Positions 34,703 through 43,129 of a stretch of 64,000 nucleotides of DNA are shown here, piece after piece. Each line of letters opens with the position of its first letter. The first letter of the stretch is position 1. Made by a program: the position numbers and the translations under genes. Location of the stretch: contig NZ_CP094929.1 of the NCBI RefSeq assembly GCF_022869165.1, positions 2,480,001-2,544,000 on the forward strand, written 5' to 3'. The notes below the pieces were generated by a model, which was not told the origin of the DNA, made no database searches, and was given only the letters and a program-made list of their open reading frames with translations. This DNA comes from Sphaerochaeta associata (GTDB lineage Bacteria; Spirochaetota; Spirochaetia; Sphaerochaetales; Sphaerochaetaceae).

Positions 34703-35883
34703 AATCGTTGCCACCTTGCATCCACAAGCAGGTCTGTTCCGTGATGCTCAAAATCTGCAGTATGGTGAAAGGTCGATACCCACTTCTTTCCCATGAATGG
34801 AGGCTGCCAACTGGTCAAAGGATGCAGCATCAGATGAAGTCTGCCGTCTGTGGAAGCAACGGTATAGGAGCCGCCTATCACCCCATGAACGGAGTTGACC
34901 GAAAGGATGAACCTTCCTTCAACCGTCTGATCCGCCTTCAGATGGCGGACATCGGGAAGGGCAGGAGCAAAATCAAGTGTTACAGAACTATCGTGATGCG
35001 TGAATTGCACTTGCTTGATCTCGGGATATCCACTCTCCCATGCCAGGTGATAGGTTGCATTACCACCTGTAATGGACGGGGTGTTTTCTGCCAGTGGCTC
35101 ACTCTGCACCACCCTCTTCCCTGCACTCAGAATATCGGCGACCACGACATCACTTGCGTAGCGACTGTAGTACACCTGTCTGCCTTCCACAATGATGGGG
35201 AACGACACGGCTTGGCGTTTTTGCTTGTCAATCCATACCTCCAACCGAGTTCCCTTCTTGGCGACCATATTGAAATCATCGAGGAATACCATGGGAAACG
35301 ATGTCGGATTTTCGGCATGGACCGATACCGGGGCCAACATCGCCGTCGGCTTGGAATCGTTCCGATTCTCAGTGACGGCAAGTTCAATGAGTCGATTCTC
35401 CCAGTCGATGAAACTCGCACGCACGTCAAGTCCCCTTTCGACAACTTCCATCCAAGCATGCAATGTGGTCCGATGAAAGTATGGCTGACTGAGCAATGTT
35501 GATACCGAAGCTTGCCGTTTTTCATCCATCAAATCGGGATTCTCATAATAGTAATCTATTCTGCCGTCCTTCCGTTCAGTAATCACCGCCCAAGTCTCAG
35601 TGCCTGCAAGCAGAAATTTTTGTACCTCGATGGCCTTGTACACCGGGTCATCGGCAAGGTCTATAAGCATCAGGGCCTCGATATCGTCAAATGTTGTTTG
35701 AAAAAACCGTGCAAAACGACCATCGTAGGCTCTTCCGTATAGGGAGGAAGGGTGCATCAGCTCCTGATTCTTGAAAAAGGTCTCGGCATCCACAGCCTGC
35801 GGCTTGATGGACATGCATCCGGAGAACAGCATCACAAAAAGCGAGATACTGGCAACCGTACACGCAAAACGACGAATGAACAT
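34699..35883 (-). CDS. lipoprotein of unknown function under TetR control
   Basis: A 394-residue protein with an N-terminal hydrophobic stretch ending MLFSGC, a lipobox, near residue 24. The mature part is long and strand-rich with many aromatic residues (YGRAYDGRFARFFQTTFDDIEA; AWESGYPEIKQVQFTHH; SWQPPFMGKKWVSTFHHTADFEHHG). I recognise no family. GGAGG precedes the ATG at 35883. It is the first gene of a two-gene operon with a TetR regulator and has paired palindromes overlapping its promoter. That setting suggests induction by a small molecule, for example an envelope stress or a lipid. Confidence 0.75.
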   Translation of the reverse strand: MFIRRFACTVASISLFVMLFSGCMSIKPQAVDAETFFKNQELMHPSSLYGRAYDGRFARFFQTTFDDIEALMLIDLADDPVYKAIEVQKFLLAGTETWAVITERKDGRIDYYYENPDLMDEKRQASVSTLLSQPYFHRTTLHAWMEVVERGLDVRASFIDWENRLIELAVTENRNDSKPTAMLAPVSVHAENPTSFPMVFLDDFNMVAKKGTRLEVWIDKQKRQAVSFPIIVEGRQVYYSRYASDVVVADILSAGKRVVQSEPLAENTPSITGGNATYHLAWESGYPEIKQVQFTHHDSSVTLDFAPALPDVRHLKADQTVEGRFILSVNSVHGVIGGSYTVASTDGRLHLMLHPLTSWQPPFMGKKWVSTFHHTADFEHHGTDLLVDARWQRL

Positions 35884-35899
35884 AGGAACCTCCAAAATA

Positions 35900-35925
35900 T
35901 TACCATTGGTAATTACCACTGGTAA
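35900..35925. promoter_or_regulatory. tandem TetR-type operators
   Basis: Two abutting 13-base palindromes, TTACC-ATT-GGTAA (35900-35912) and TTACC-ACT-GGTAA (35913-35925). The right copy overlaps the -10 of the lipoprotein promoter. A third half-site TTACC lies at 35936-35940 inside the spacer. Two TetR dimers could bind side by side. Confidence 0.82.
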
Positions 35926-35952
35926 TATAAAGGAATTACCGAATCGTTGCAA
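35924..35952 (-). promoter_or_regulatory. promoter of the lipoprotein-TetR operon
   Basis: Minus strand TTGCAA (35952-35947), 17-base spacer, TATATT (35929-35924). The -10 and transcription start are covered by the palindromes. Confidence 0.75.
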
Positions 35953-35967
35953 CCTCTTCATCCTGGA

Positions 35968-35993
35968 AACCGCCTGCTCGATGGCAGGCGGTT
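35968..35993 (-). terminator. hairpin after the PIN-protein gene
   Basis: AACCGCCTGC and GCAGGCGGTT form a ten-base stem with a six-base loop, starting six bases after the stop. Only TT follows on the minus strand, so termination may be weak. Confidence 0.55.
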
Positions 35994-35998
35994 CAGGT

Positions 35999-37111
35999 TC
36001 ATAGGAGAATCAGTAGAAGTAGAATCAGCAGCAGGAGCACAATGGGGAGTGCTGTCAGGCCGATCCTCAACAATTTCTTTCGTTGCTGTTCCAGCCTTTG
36101 GGCGACAGTCTGCTTGCTTCGCTCGGCTTCAAGACGTTTCTCTTCTTCCTCGAGTTTGCGCTGCCGTTCTTCCTCGGCTTTCAGTTCGGCTTCACGTTTC
36201 TTCTTGTTCGCCTCGACCTGTCTGGCTTCCTGCTCCTTCAAGTCAAGGTAACAGCGGCCGCACAGTACCATGCCCTCGCAGTCATGAAGGTCGTCATAAT
36301 AGCTTTCATTGCATTCAGGACAGATGTAACAGCGCTTGAGCCTTCCCTCTTCCACCAGCTTGCACACCACCATGTGATGATCGTGTTCATGCTGCTCTTC
36401 CTTGCTTTTGAATATCTTCTTCCACCAAGGCAGCTCCTCCTTGACCTTGGGCTGTTTTTCCAGCTCCTGTGCAAGACGGACGATCCGTTCACTCAATCCC
36501 CGGTCCTGGGTGATGAGCAAGAGGCTCTTGTTCGCTCCAACCTGCCGAAATAGAGAGACCAGGTGGTCGTCGGCGATGCCGACGCTACCGGTGTCCCCGA
36601 TGCGTACAAGTCCCCGTTTGGCAAGCTGGCGAATCAGATCGGGGCGGATGGTGGCCCGAACGCGCACCTCCAAGTCCTTCTCCTGATTATCCTTCAGGCC
36701 GTGCAGCTCCTCCATCGTCTTCTCAAGAATAAGCAGCTTCTTCTTGCGACGCTTGAGAATAGGTTCGGCATTGGCAACGAAATACAAGAAATAGTCCAGC
36801 TGAATGATCGGAGCTGTATCGACATAGATTTCATCAAAGGAGCGCAGCTGCTCATCCAGCGTCTCCAGATACGCCTCATCAGAGGTGGCAAATCGTGACC
36901 GGTCGCCCAGCTTGCATGCAATGATCTCCCGATAGAGAGACAGCTCGCTTGCAGCCTTCGAACCTTCCACCTTGATGCCTACACTCCTGAGGATGCTTGC
37001 AATTTTCTCCTTGCCCAGGCGGAACTCGGAACCCAGCACATCCAGTGCATTTTCAGCCGATATCGTCTCCACCTTGAGAGCAGGGGCTCTTCTGCCCATT
37101 AGTTTTGCCAT
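35999..37111 (-). CDS. PIN-domain protein with zinc-binding module, coiled coil and C-terminal membrane anchor
   Basis: A 370-residue protein. Residues about 92-215 form a PIN-like nuclease fold with acidic candidates D98 (YVDTAPII), E134/E135 (EKTMEELHG), D181/D182 and D203 (ITQDRGLSERI). A cysteine cluster follows: C261, C264, C267, C278, C284 and C287 (CYICPECN to CGRC), with HEHDHH at 241-246. Residues about 291-345 are charged and Glu/Lys-rich, a likely coiled coil. Residues about 348-370 are a Leu/Ile-rich helix, a tail anchor. It could be a membrane-tethered RNase (inference). It starts 12 bases after topA ends; the ribosome site is weak. Confidence 0.72.
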   Translation of the reverse strand: MAKLMGRRAPALKVETISAENALDVLGSEFRLGKEKIASILRSVGIKVEGSKAASELSLYREIIACKLGDRSRFATSDEAYLETLDEQLRSFDEIYVDTAPIIQLDYFLYFVANAEPILKRRKKKLLILEKTMEELHGLKDNQEKDLEVRVRATIRPDLIRQLAKRGLVRIGDTGSVGIADDHLVSLFRQVGANKSLLLITQDRGLSERIVRLAQELEKQPKVKEELPWWKKIFKSKEEQHEHDHHMVVCKLVEEGRLKRCYICPECNESYYDDLHDCEGMVLCGRCYLDLKEQEARQVEANKKKREAELKAEEERQRKLEEEEKRLEAERSKQTVAQRLEQQRKKLLRIGLTALPIVLLLLILLLLILL

Positions 37112-37123
37112 GATAGGGTTCCA

Positions 37124-39667
37124 TCAATCCTTCGCACGCTTGGTGCGGATATGCTCGACAGCCTCGGCGAGCGTGAGCGAGAGTGCTTTCTCCTCATCTT
37201 TCTTATATTCATTGGGCAGGGCGATATTCTCCTTCCCCGCCTTCAGGTAGTAGCCGTACCGGCCGTTTGCCAGTGAGACAGGTACACCTTCAAACTCTCC
37301 AAGCTCCTTTACCGTGGAAGCCTTGGCCATCCTCGAGCCACCCTTCTTTCCCTTGGCACCGCTCTTTTCAACCTCTTGGGAGAGCAGGACAAGCGCCTCA
37401 TCCAGGGTAATCGAAAAGAGTTGCTGGTCATGGTCGGTCTTCTTCAAGTTTCTCGTCTTGTTATTGCAGGCGATATAAGGACCGTACTTGCCCTTGAAGG
37501 CAAGCACATCGTTGCCTTCCTCATCCTTCCCTAGATTTCTGGGAAGACCGAGGTAGCGGTTCGCCAGCTCAAGATCCTCAACACTATCGGCATCCTGCAC
37601 CCACTTGGGAATGCTTGCTCGCTTGGCATCCTTGCCTTCGCCCTCCTGCCAATAGGGTCCGAACCTTCCATTCATGACCTTCACAGCCTCGCCATTGACA
37701 GCCCCGTTTCCCAGACTTACCGGCTGGAGTTTCTCCTTGCCGTTTGCAATCAGGGTTTTGACATCCTCGTCGGTGATGGTGCCCGGGGTCCAAGAGAGAG
37801 GAAGAGAGATGAAAGCACCGTTGGCATCAATGACATAGGCACCGTACGGGCCGATCATGACCGGGTTGCTATCACTGATATGCGGCAGCTGCAGTGTTTT
37901 GGACACAACCTTGTTGTCTTGCTGAAGCTGTAGGACATTCTGGTTCTGCAACCCTGTATCGCCGCAATAGAACGAGCAAAGGAACGATTTCTTGTCAAGT
38001 TCGCCCGAGGCGATCTTATCCAAGCCGTCCTCCATCATTGAAGTGAAGTCATAATCGACAAATTGTGGAAAATTGGTTTCCAAAAACTGGCAGACGGCGA
38101 AACCGATGAAGGTGGGAGCCAAGGCGGCTCCTTCCTTGACCACATAGCGACGGTCGAGCAAAGTCTTGATGATCGTAGCGTAGGTCGAAGGACGTCCGAT
38201 ACCCCGTTTCTCCAACTCTTGCACGAGTGAAGCCTCGGTATAGCGTGCCGGGCTCTTGGTCTGGTGTTCCACCTCCACCAGGCTCTCCAACGGACAGACT
38301 TGGCCGACCTTCATGGCAGGCAGCAACGTCTCCTTGTCTTCCAAGGCGGCATCGGGATCGTCCGAGCCTTCCACGTACGCCCTCAAGAAGCCTGGAAATA
38401 CAATTTCGGTTCCGGTGGCGGTAAAGGTACCGCTTCCGGCTTCAAGGGTGACCGTCGTCGTTGCTTTCTTTGCCTCGGCCATCTGGCTTGCCAGGGTTCG
38501 TTTCCAAATCAATTCATAGAGGGCCAACTCCTTGCCGGTCAAATGGGTGTCCGAGGGCAGGAGAAATGTATCACCGGCTGGCCTGATGGCTTCATGAGCT
38601 TCCTGGGCACCGGCGCTCTTTGCTGCAAAGTAGCGGGGTGACGGTGACAAATACTCTTGACCGTACAGTTGACCTACCAGATTTCTTGCCGCCTGGGTGC
38701 CCTCTCCACTCAGTGAGGGACTGTCGGTTCTCATGTAGGTGATGAAGCCGTTCTCATACAACTTCTGGGCGATGCGCATGGTGTCGGAGGCGCTGATATG
38801 CAGCTTCTTGATGGCATCCTGCTGAAGTGTGCTGGTGGTGAATGGAATACTGGGTCGGGTTACGAAGGGCTTTCTCTGGATGTCCTGCACCTTGAACTGC
38901 TCGCCTTTGAGCTCCTTGACGATGGAAAGAGCCTGCTCCTTGGTAAGCATAAGCACCTGGCCTTTGGCCTTGTACTCGCCGGTTACCGAATCAAAATCCT
39001 TGCTGTTTGCCAGTCGTTGTCCCTGATAGGCCGTCAGCTTTGCTTCAAAGCCCTGCTTTTGGGCTGCCAGCAGCTGTGCTTTCGCATCGTAATACGTGCT
39101 TTGCTTGAACACCAATCGTTCGCGCTCGCGTTGAACCGTCAAGCGCAGACCCACCGATTGCACCCGTCCTGCAGAAAGTTTCTTGTTGGAAAGCTTCTTC
39201 CACAACGTCGGTGAGAGCGTATATCCGTAGAGTCGGTCGACAATACGCCTTCCCTCCTGGGCTTGCACCAGATTCTCATCCAGCGGCCGGCCCCCATCGA
39301 GGGCCTTGGTGATTGCACTCTTGGTTATTTCATGGAAAACCATCCGCCTAAACGGAATCTTGGGCTTGAGCACCTCAAGAAGGTGCCACGAAATACTCTC
39401 TCCCTCACGGTCCTCATCAGTTGCCAACAGAAGCCGGTCAGCCTTCTTCAGACTGCTTTTGAGCTCCTTGATCAAGGATTCCTTTCCCGACACCACCTCG
39501 TAGTCACACGCAAAATCATGCTCGACATCAATGGCCATCCGATCTTCCGGAAGGTCCCTGATATGTCCTTTACTCGCGACAACCTTGCAGTTGGAAGGAA
39601 GGAATTTTGTTATTGTCTTTGCCTTGGTCGGCGACTCGACTATGATCAACGTATTGGCATCATCCAT
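37124..39667 (-). CDS. topA: DNA topoisomerase I
   Basis: An 847-residue type IA topoisomerase. The Toprim domain has E11 (IVESPTKAKTI) and D84-x-D86-x-E88 (TDEDREGE); the catalytic tyrosine is Y311 in FITYMRTDSPSLS. The C-terminal third carries several topoisomerase C-terminal repeats (KVMNGRFGPYWQ, FKGKYGPYIACNNKTRNLKK, LANGRYGYYLKAGKENIALP) instead of zinc fingers. It relaxes negative supercoils. AGGAG lies nine bases before the ATG. It is transcribed from a promoter at 39706-39734 and is followed by the PIN gene. Confidence 0.96.
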   Translation of the reverse strand: MDDANTLIIVESPTKAKTITKFLPSNCKVVASKGHIRDLPEDRMAIDVEHDFACDYEVVSGKESLIKELKSSLKKADRLLLATDEDREGESISWHLLEVLKPKIPFRRMVFHEITKSAITKALDGGRPLDENLVQAQEGRRIVDRLYGYTLSPTLWKKLSNKKLSAGRVQSVGLRLTVQRERERLVFKQSTYYDAKAQLLAAQKQGFEAKLTAYQGQRLANSKDFDSVTGEYKAKGQVLMLTKEQALSIVKELKGEQFKVQDIQRKPFVTRPSIPFTTSTLQQDAIKKLHISASDTMRIAQKLYENGFITYMRTDSPSLSGEGTQAARNLVGQLYGQEYLSPSPRYFAAKSAGAQEAHEAIRPAGDTFLLPSDTHLTGKELALYELIWKRTLASQMAEAKKATTTVTLEAGSGTFTATGTEIVFPGFLRAYVEGSDDPDAALEDKETLLPAMKVGQVCPLESLVEVEHQTKSPARYTEASLVQELEKRGIGRPSTYATIIKTLLDRRYVVKEGAALAPTFIGFAVCQFLETNFPQFVDYDFTSMMEDGLDKIASGELDKKSFLCSFYCGDTGLQNQNVLQLQQDNKVVSKTLQLPHISDSNPVMIGPYGAYVIDANGAFISLPLSWTPGTITDEDVKTLIANGKEKLQPVSLGNGAVNGEAVKVMNGRFGPYWQEGEGKDAKRASIPKWVQDADSVEDLELANRYLGLPRNLGKDEEGNDVLAFKGKYGPYIACNNKTRNLKKTDHDQQLFSITLDEALVLLSQEVEKSGAKGKKGGSRMAKASTVKELGEFEGVPVSLANGRYGYYLKAGKENIALPNEYKKDEEKALSLTLAEAVEHIRTKRAKD

Positions 39668-39705
39668 GCATTCTTCTCCTGAAGACCCGAGGGCTTAGGT
39701 TAACA

Positions 39706-39734
39706 CATATACTGCCGCCTTCAGCTTTTGTCAA
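39706..39734 (-). promoter_or_regulatory. promoter of topA
   Basis: Minus strand TTGACA (39734-39729), 17-base spacer, TATATG (39711-39706). The leader is about 30 bases. Confidence 0.6.
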
Positions 39735-39764
39735 CGCATACTTTCCAATCGACATCCACGGAGG

Positions 39765-40562
39765 CTAGACAAGGAACGTACAGATGAATACCCCTTTTTG
39801 CCCGGGATTGGGGGAGGTGAACAACCCCCAGGAAGCAAGACCGTCTCCTTTTGTCTCGAAGTGCAGCTCTTTTTCCCCTTTAGGGGAAAGGATGAACCGA
39901 TAGGTGGACTTCGTCTTGAACGAAAGGGAACCGACCTTGGTCCGAACCTCGACCGCATACCGATCGATTCCATACTCAATGGAGGTCACACTCCAAACAG
40001 ACGGTTTGAAATTTGTTGTGTTGAAAACCTCGGCATTGGCCCGGTAGGCTTTCTGCAGTTCGCTCTCACCTTCGAACGGAATCTCCACATTGACAAGCTC
40101 CTGACCCAGCAATGGGAAAATCGTATAGGAGCGGTCATATATGCCCTGGATGGTGTAATAGGGCTTGGTATAGGAAACCAAAAAGTCCAGCTGTCTGCAC
40201 TTTCCCTTGTTGTCCTTGTCGGTAAGGTTCACCCAGCGGTAACGGCCTTCCCACCCGGAAGTTTCACACTGCACCTTGGCCGCCGCTACATCGACATTGC
40301 CTGTCTTGCGGGCGGCGACAATCACTTCATAGGTTCGATGACTTTCCAAAGGCTCCTCGTTTGAACCCACGACGACGCTTTCAGAGCGTACCCGCTGCAC
40401 AGGATTTCCATCCACGTAGACATCGTAATAGTCTGCACCGGCTACCGCCTTCCACTGCAAATGCAACTGGTTGGGATATGCTGAGATCAACTGCACATCC
40501 AGAGCCGAGGCAAAGAGAGGCAGGGCACAGATAAGCAACAGGCAAATTACCGCTTGTTTCAT
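39765..40562 (-). CDS. exported protein with fibronectin type III-like domain
   Basis: A 265-residue protein with signal peptide MKQAVICLLLICALPLFASA. Residues about 22-100 resemble a fibronectin type III repeat (VQLISAYPNQLHLQWKAVAGADYYDVYVDGNPV, then YEVIVAARKTG). The rest is strand-rich with no family I recognise. It is probably periplasmic or surface-bound. The ATG follows a TACAAT -10 by five bases, so a leaderless mRNA is predicted. It shares a -35 hexamer with the divergent radical SAM gene. No terminator is evident before topA's promoter. Confidence 0.7.
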   Translation of the reverse strand: MKQAVICLLLICALPLFASALDVQLISAYPNQLHLQWKAVAGADYYDVYVDGNPVQRVRSESVVVGSNEEPLESHRTYEVIVAARKTGNVDVAAAKVQCETSGWEGRYRWVNLTDKDNKGKCRQLDFLVSYTKPYYTIQGIYDRSYTIFPLLGQELVNVEIPFEGESELQKAYRANAEVFNTTNFKPSVWSVTSIEYGIDRYAVEVRTKVGSLSFKTKSTYRFILSPKGEKELHFETKGDGLASWGLFTSPNPGQKGVFICTFLV

Positions 40563-40567
40563 ACCTT

Positions 40568-40597
40568 ATTGTAGACACAGCGGTCTCCTAGTTGCAA
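40568..40597 (-). promoter_or_regulatory. promoter of the FnIII-like gene, predicted leaderless
   Basis: Minus strand TTGCAA (40597-40592), 18-base spacer, TACAAT (40573-40568), five bases to the ATG. TTGCAA is self-complementary and also serves the plus-strand promoter. Confidence 0.65.
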
Positions 40598-40620
40598 GAG
40601 TTTGTCATGCCAGCTACTAT
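40592..40620 (+). promoter_or_regulatory. promoter of the radical SAM gene, predicted leaderless
   Basis: TTGCAA (40592-40597), 17-base spacer, TACTAT (40615-40620), then seven bases to the ATG at 40628. Confidence 0.7.
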
Positions 40621-40627
40621 CGGTCAC

Positions 40628-42268
40628 ATGACCATACACTTGATATCCTGCTGCCTCGAAGAGGGAAACCTCAGCTACCCCCTTGGCGCACTCTGCATTC
40701 AAAGCGCCGTACTTTCTCATCTTGAAAACGAGCAGTGCATCCATCACGCTTTCACGCTTGCCGATGATCCCGTTGCATCAGCACAGTCGATACCCCTCGC
40801 TTCCTTGGATGTAGCAGGACTTTCGGTATATCTCTGGAATAGAGGTTGGATGGACACGTTCGCCCTGACCCTGAAGGCCCGCAACCCGTCCCTCCATCTC
40901 TTTGCCGGCGGCCCGGAGGCAACAGCAAATCCGGCATCCTTCGATTTGGGTCTCTATGATTTCCTCATCCTCGGGGAGGGAGAGGAAACGGTCATACAAG
41001 CCCTCAAACACATCAAGGAAGGAAAAATCCCCCGGCTTCCAGGCGTACTCTCCCGAACCAATGCCTTCGGTATCGCACCCAGTCCCAGACTCGACCTCCT
41101 GTCTTCACCGCTTTTGAGCGGTCTTGCCGACCCGTTTCTCTCCCCCGGTGCATCGGTATTATGGGAGATGACCCGCGGCTGTCCCTTCCATTGTTCGTTT
41201 TGCTTTGAATCGCGTGGAGAACGCAGCGTACGGCACTTCAGTTTCGAACGGCTTGAAGCTGAACTCGATTACCTGGTCGCCCATGAAGCAGGAGAGGTCT
41301 ATGTCCTCGATCCTACCTTCAATATGGATAAAAAGCGGACCATTGCCATCCTGGCAATGCTTGAGAAGAAGCAGGCTCCAATCCATTTTGTCTTTGAAGT
41401 GAGGGCCGAGCTGCTTGACAACGCTCTTGCCGATGCTTTTGCCAGAATCGACTGTTCGTTGCAGATAGGCTTGCAGTCGACCGACAAGAAAGTTCTTGAA
41501 GCGGCTAACCGGGTGTTCAAGGCAGACCAGTTCGCCAAGAAAATCCAGCTGCTCAACCAACGTGGCATCGCCTTCGGTCTGGACCTTATCATCGGCCTTC
41601 CCCATGACAGCCTTGCCTCCTTTACCAAGAGTCTGGACTATGCCATGCTGCTCAAACCCAGCAATCTAGACATTTTCCCCCTTTCTTTGCTTCCTGGAAC
41701 CCTGGTCAGCGACCAAGCGTCCTCCTACGGCATCGTAAGCATGGAACAAGCACCTTATACCATTCTACACTCGCCGACGTTCAGTGAATCGGATCTGAAG
41801 CAGGCGATGAGGCTCAAGAGTGCGTGCGACCTCTTCTTCACCCAAGGACAGGCAGGTATGTGGATGCACAAGCTATGCGAGGCAACCGGCCGAAAACCAT
41901 CTTCGCTGCTCACCCTCTTTGATTCCTACCTCTCTTATTATAAGGAGAAAATGAAGCCAGAGGATGAAGAGCCCGATGTATTTACTCTCCAGGAGGCTTT
42001 TGTTGTCAGCCTTCTTAAAAAACTGGGAAACCAGCGCTACCTGAAGCCGATGCTCTCATACATGGAGTTGCATCAGGGAATTGCGTTCTTCCATATGTAT
42101 CAAGAGAGTCCCACCATCACACTATCATACCCGCTTGAGCAGCTTGCACTGCTCGACACTATGTCCCTTGATGATTTTCTGGCATCCCATGCTGAGTCTG
42201 AAGAGATACGGCTCTCCATCCACAGCACCGATGAGGGGGAACTCTATTTTCTTCCTGTCACCGAGTAG
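40628..42268 (+). CDS. B12-binding-domain radical SAM protein
   Basis: A 546-residue protein of the cobalamin-dependent radical SAM class. The N-terminal 130 residues form a Rossmann-like B12-binding fold (AGLSVYLWNRGW; LFAGGPEATANP; YDFLILGEGEETVIQAL). The cluster motif is C185-xxx-C189-xx-C192 in TRGCPFHCSFCFE. FEVRAELLD, CSLQIGLQSTDKKVLEAANR and GLDLIIGLPHD continue the barrel. A C-terminal DUF4080-like region follows. The substrate is unknown; methyl transfer is common in the class. I choose 40628 because an ATG at 40607 falls between -35 and -10 and so would not be in the mRNA. Confidence 0.83.
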   Translation: MTIHLISCCLEEGNLSYPLGALCIQSAVLSHLENEQCIHHAFTLADDPVASAQSIPLASLDVAGLSVYLWNRGWMDTFALTLKARNPSLHLFAGGPEATANPASFDLGLYDFLILGEGEETVIQALKHIKEGKIPRLPGVLSRTNAFGIAPSPRLDLLSSPLLSGLADPFLSPGASVLWEMTRGCPFHCSFCFESRGERSVRHFSFERLEAELDYLVAHEAGEVYVLDPTFNMDKKRTIAILAMLEKKQAPIHFVFEVRAELLDNALADAFARIDCSLQIGLQSTDKKVLEAANRVFKADQFAKKIQLLNQRGIAFGLDLIIGLPHDSLASFTKSLDYAMLLKPSNLDIFPLSLLPGTLVSDQASSYGIVSMEQAPYTILHSPTFSESDLKQAMRLKSACDLFFTQGQAGMWMHKLCEATGRKPSSLLTLFDSYLSYYKEKMKPEDEEPDVFTLQEAFVVSLLKKLGNQRYLKPMLSYMELHQGIAFFHMYQESPTITLSYPLEQLALLDTMSLDDFLASHAESEEIRLSIHSTDEGELYFLPVTE

Positions 42269-42287
42269 CGTTGGGAAAACTTCTAGT

Positions 42288-42315
42288 TGAGAACCAACAA
42301 AAAATCCCGTACAGT
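42288..42315 (+). promoter_or_regulatory. promoter of the lipoprotein gene at 42327
   Basis: TTGAGA (42288-42293), 16-base spacer, TACAGT (42310-42315). It leaves only 11 bases before the ATG, so the leader would be about five bases. Confidence 0.6.
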
Positions 42316-42326
42316 ATGAGTAAGGA

Positions 42327-43055
42327 ATGAAACCAGTGAAATATGTGAATCATGCAATCCGAGCAGCTCTTCTGCTCGCTGTTTTATTTGTAGCTTCCGG
42401 GTGCACCGTCACCGAGGCTCTGACTTTTACCAATACACCGTCACATGCATCTGCATTCGACTTTACCGTTGAGGATTTCTTCATCGCGGTCCTTCAGGAT
42501 TTCAGTGAGTTTGTTCCCCCTGAAGGTGATCAATCCCTGATGGACAAGGCCATTGCCGATTTCGAGCGGGCTCTCGATTACAGCCCGACCACGGACAACG
42601 TCAGGATGACCAAACTCAATGACAATGCATACCAAGGAACTTTCACGTTCAGGAACCTGCAACAGCTGTTCAGTGACCTGGGAGCGGGAAGCAATCAGAG
42701 TTTGTTGAAGATGGAGAAGAACAGCATGTCATTCTTCCTCTCCATGGATAACTACGACCAGCTTGTTCCTGTCATTCCTTTTTTGGCGGATGAGAATTTT
42801 GAAGCGTTCGGCCCGGTATACAACCAAGGGCTCAGTGAAGCAGACTACCTGGAAATGATCAGCTTCATGCTCGGAGAGGAGGGGCCACCCGCAATCGAGC
42901 AATCTTTCATCACCATGAGGGTTGAAACGCCCACGCCCATTACCGGCTATACCAACGGCAGGAAAATCTCCAATACCCTCTATGAGTTCAGCTTCCCTCT
43001 TATCGACTTCCTTCTGCTGGAAAGTCCCATCACCTTCTCTGTCAGCTGGAAATAA
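42327..43055 (+). CDS. lipoprotein of unknown function
   Basis: A 242-residue protein. The N-terminus runs through ALLLAVLFVASGC, a lipobox, at about residue 25, so it should be lipidated. The mature part begins acidic and aromatic (FDFTVEDFFIAVLQDFSEFVPP) and contains no domain I can name. The start is preceded by AAGG almost abutting the ATG. A four-codon frame (ATG at 42316, stop overlapping the gene start) lies just upstream. It follows the radical SAM gene but has its own promoter and terminator. Confidence 0.7.
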   Translation: MKPVKYVNHAIRAALLLAVLFVASGCTVTEALTFTNTPSHASAFDFTVEDFFIAVLQDFSEFVPPEGDQSLMDKAIADFERALDYSPTTDNVRMTKLNDNAYQGTFTFRNLQQLFSDLGAGSNQSLLKMEKNSMSFFLSMDNYDQLVPVIPFLADENFEAFGPVYNQGLSEADYLEMISFMLGEEGPPAIEQSFITMRVETPTPITGYTNGRKISNTLYEFSFPLIDFLLLESPITFSVSWK

Positions 43056-43079
43056 GGCAGACAACCCACAAAATGTCAG

Positions 43080-43105
43080 AAAGGCAGCAGAAACCTGCTG
43101 CCTTT
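43080..43105. terminator. bidirectional hairpin between the lipoprotein gene and ychF
   Basis: AAAGGCAGCAG and CTGCTGCCTTT form a perfect 11-base stem with a four-base loop, flanked by T-rich sequence on the plus side. It serves two convergent genes. Confidence 0.8.
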
Positions 43106-43129
43106 CATATTTTCCCTTGGTTGGAACGA

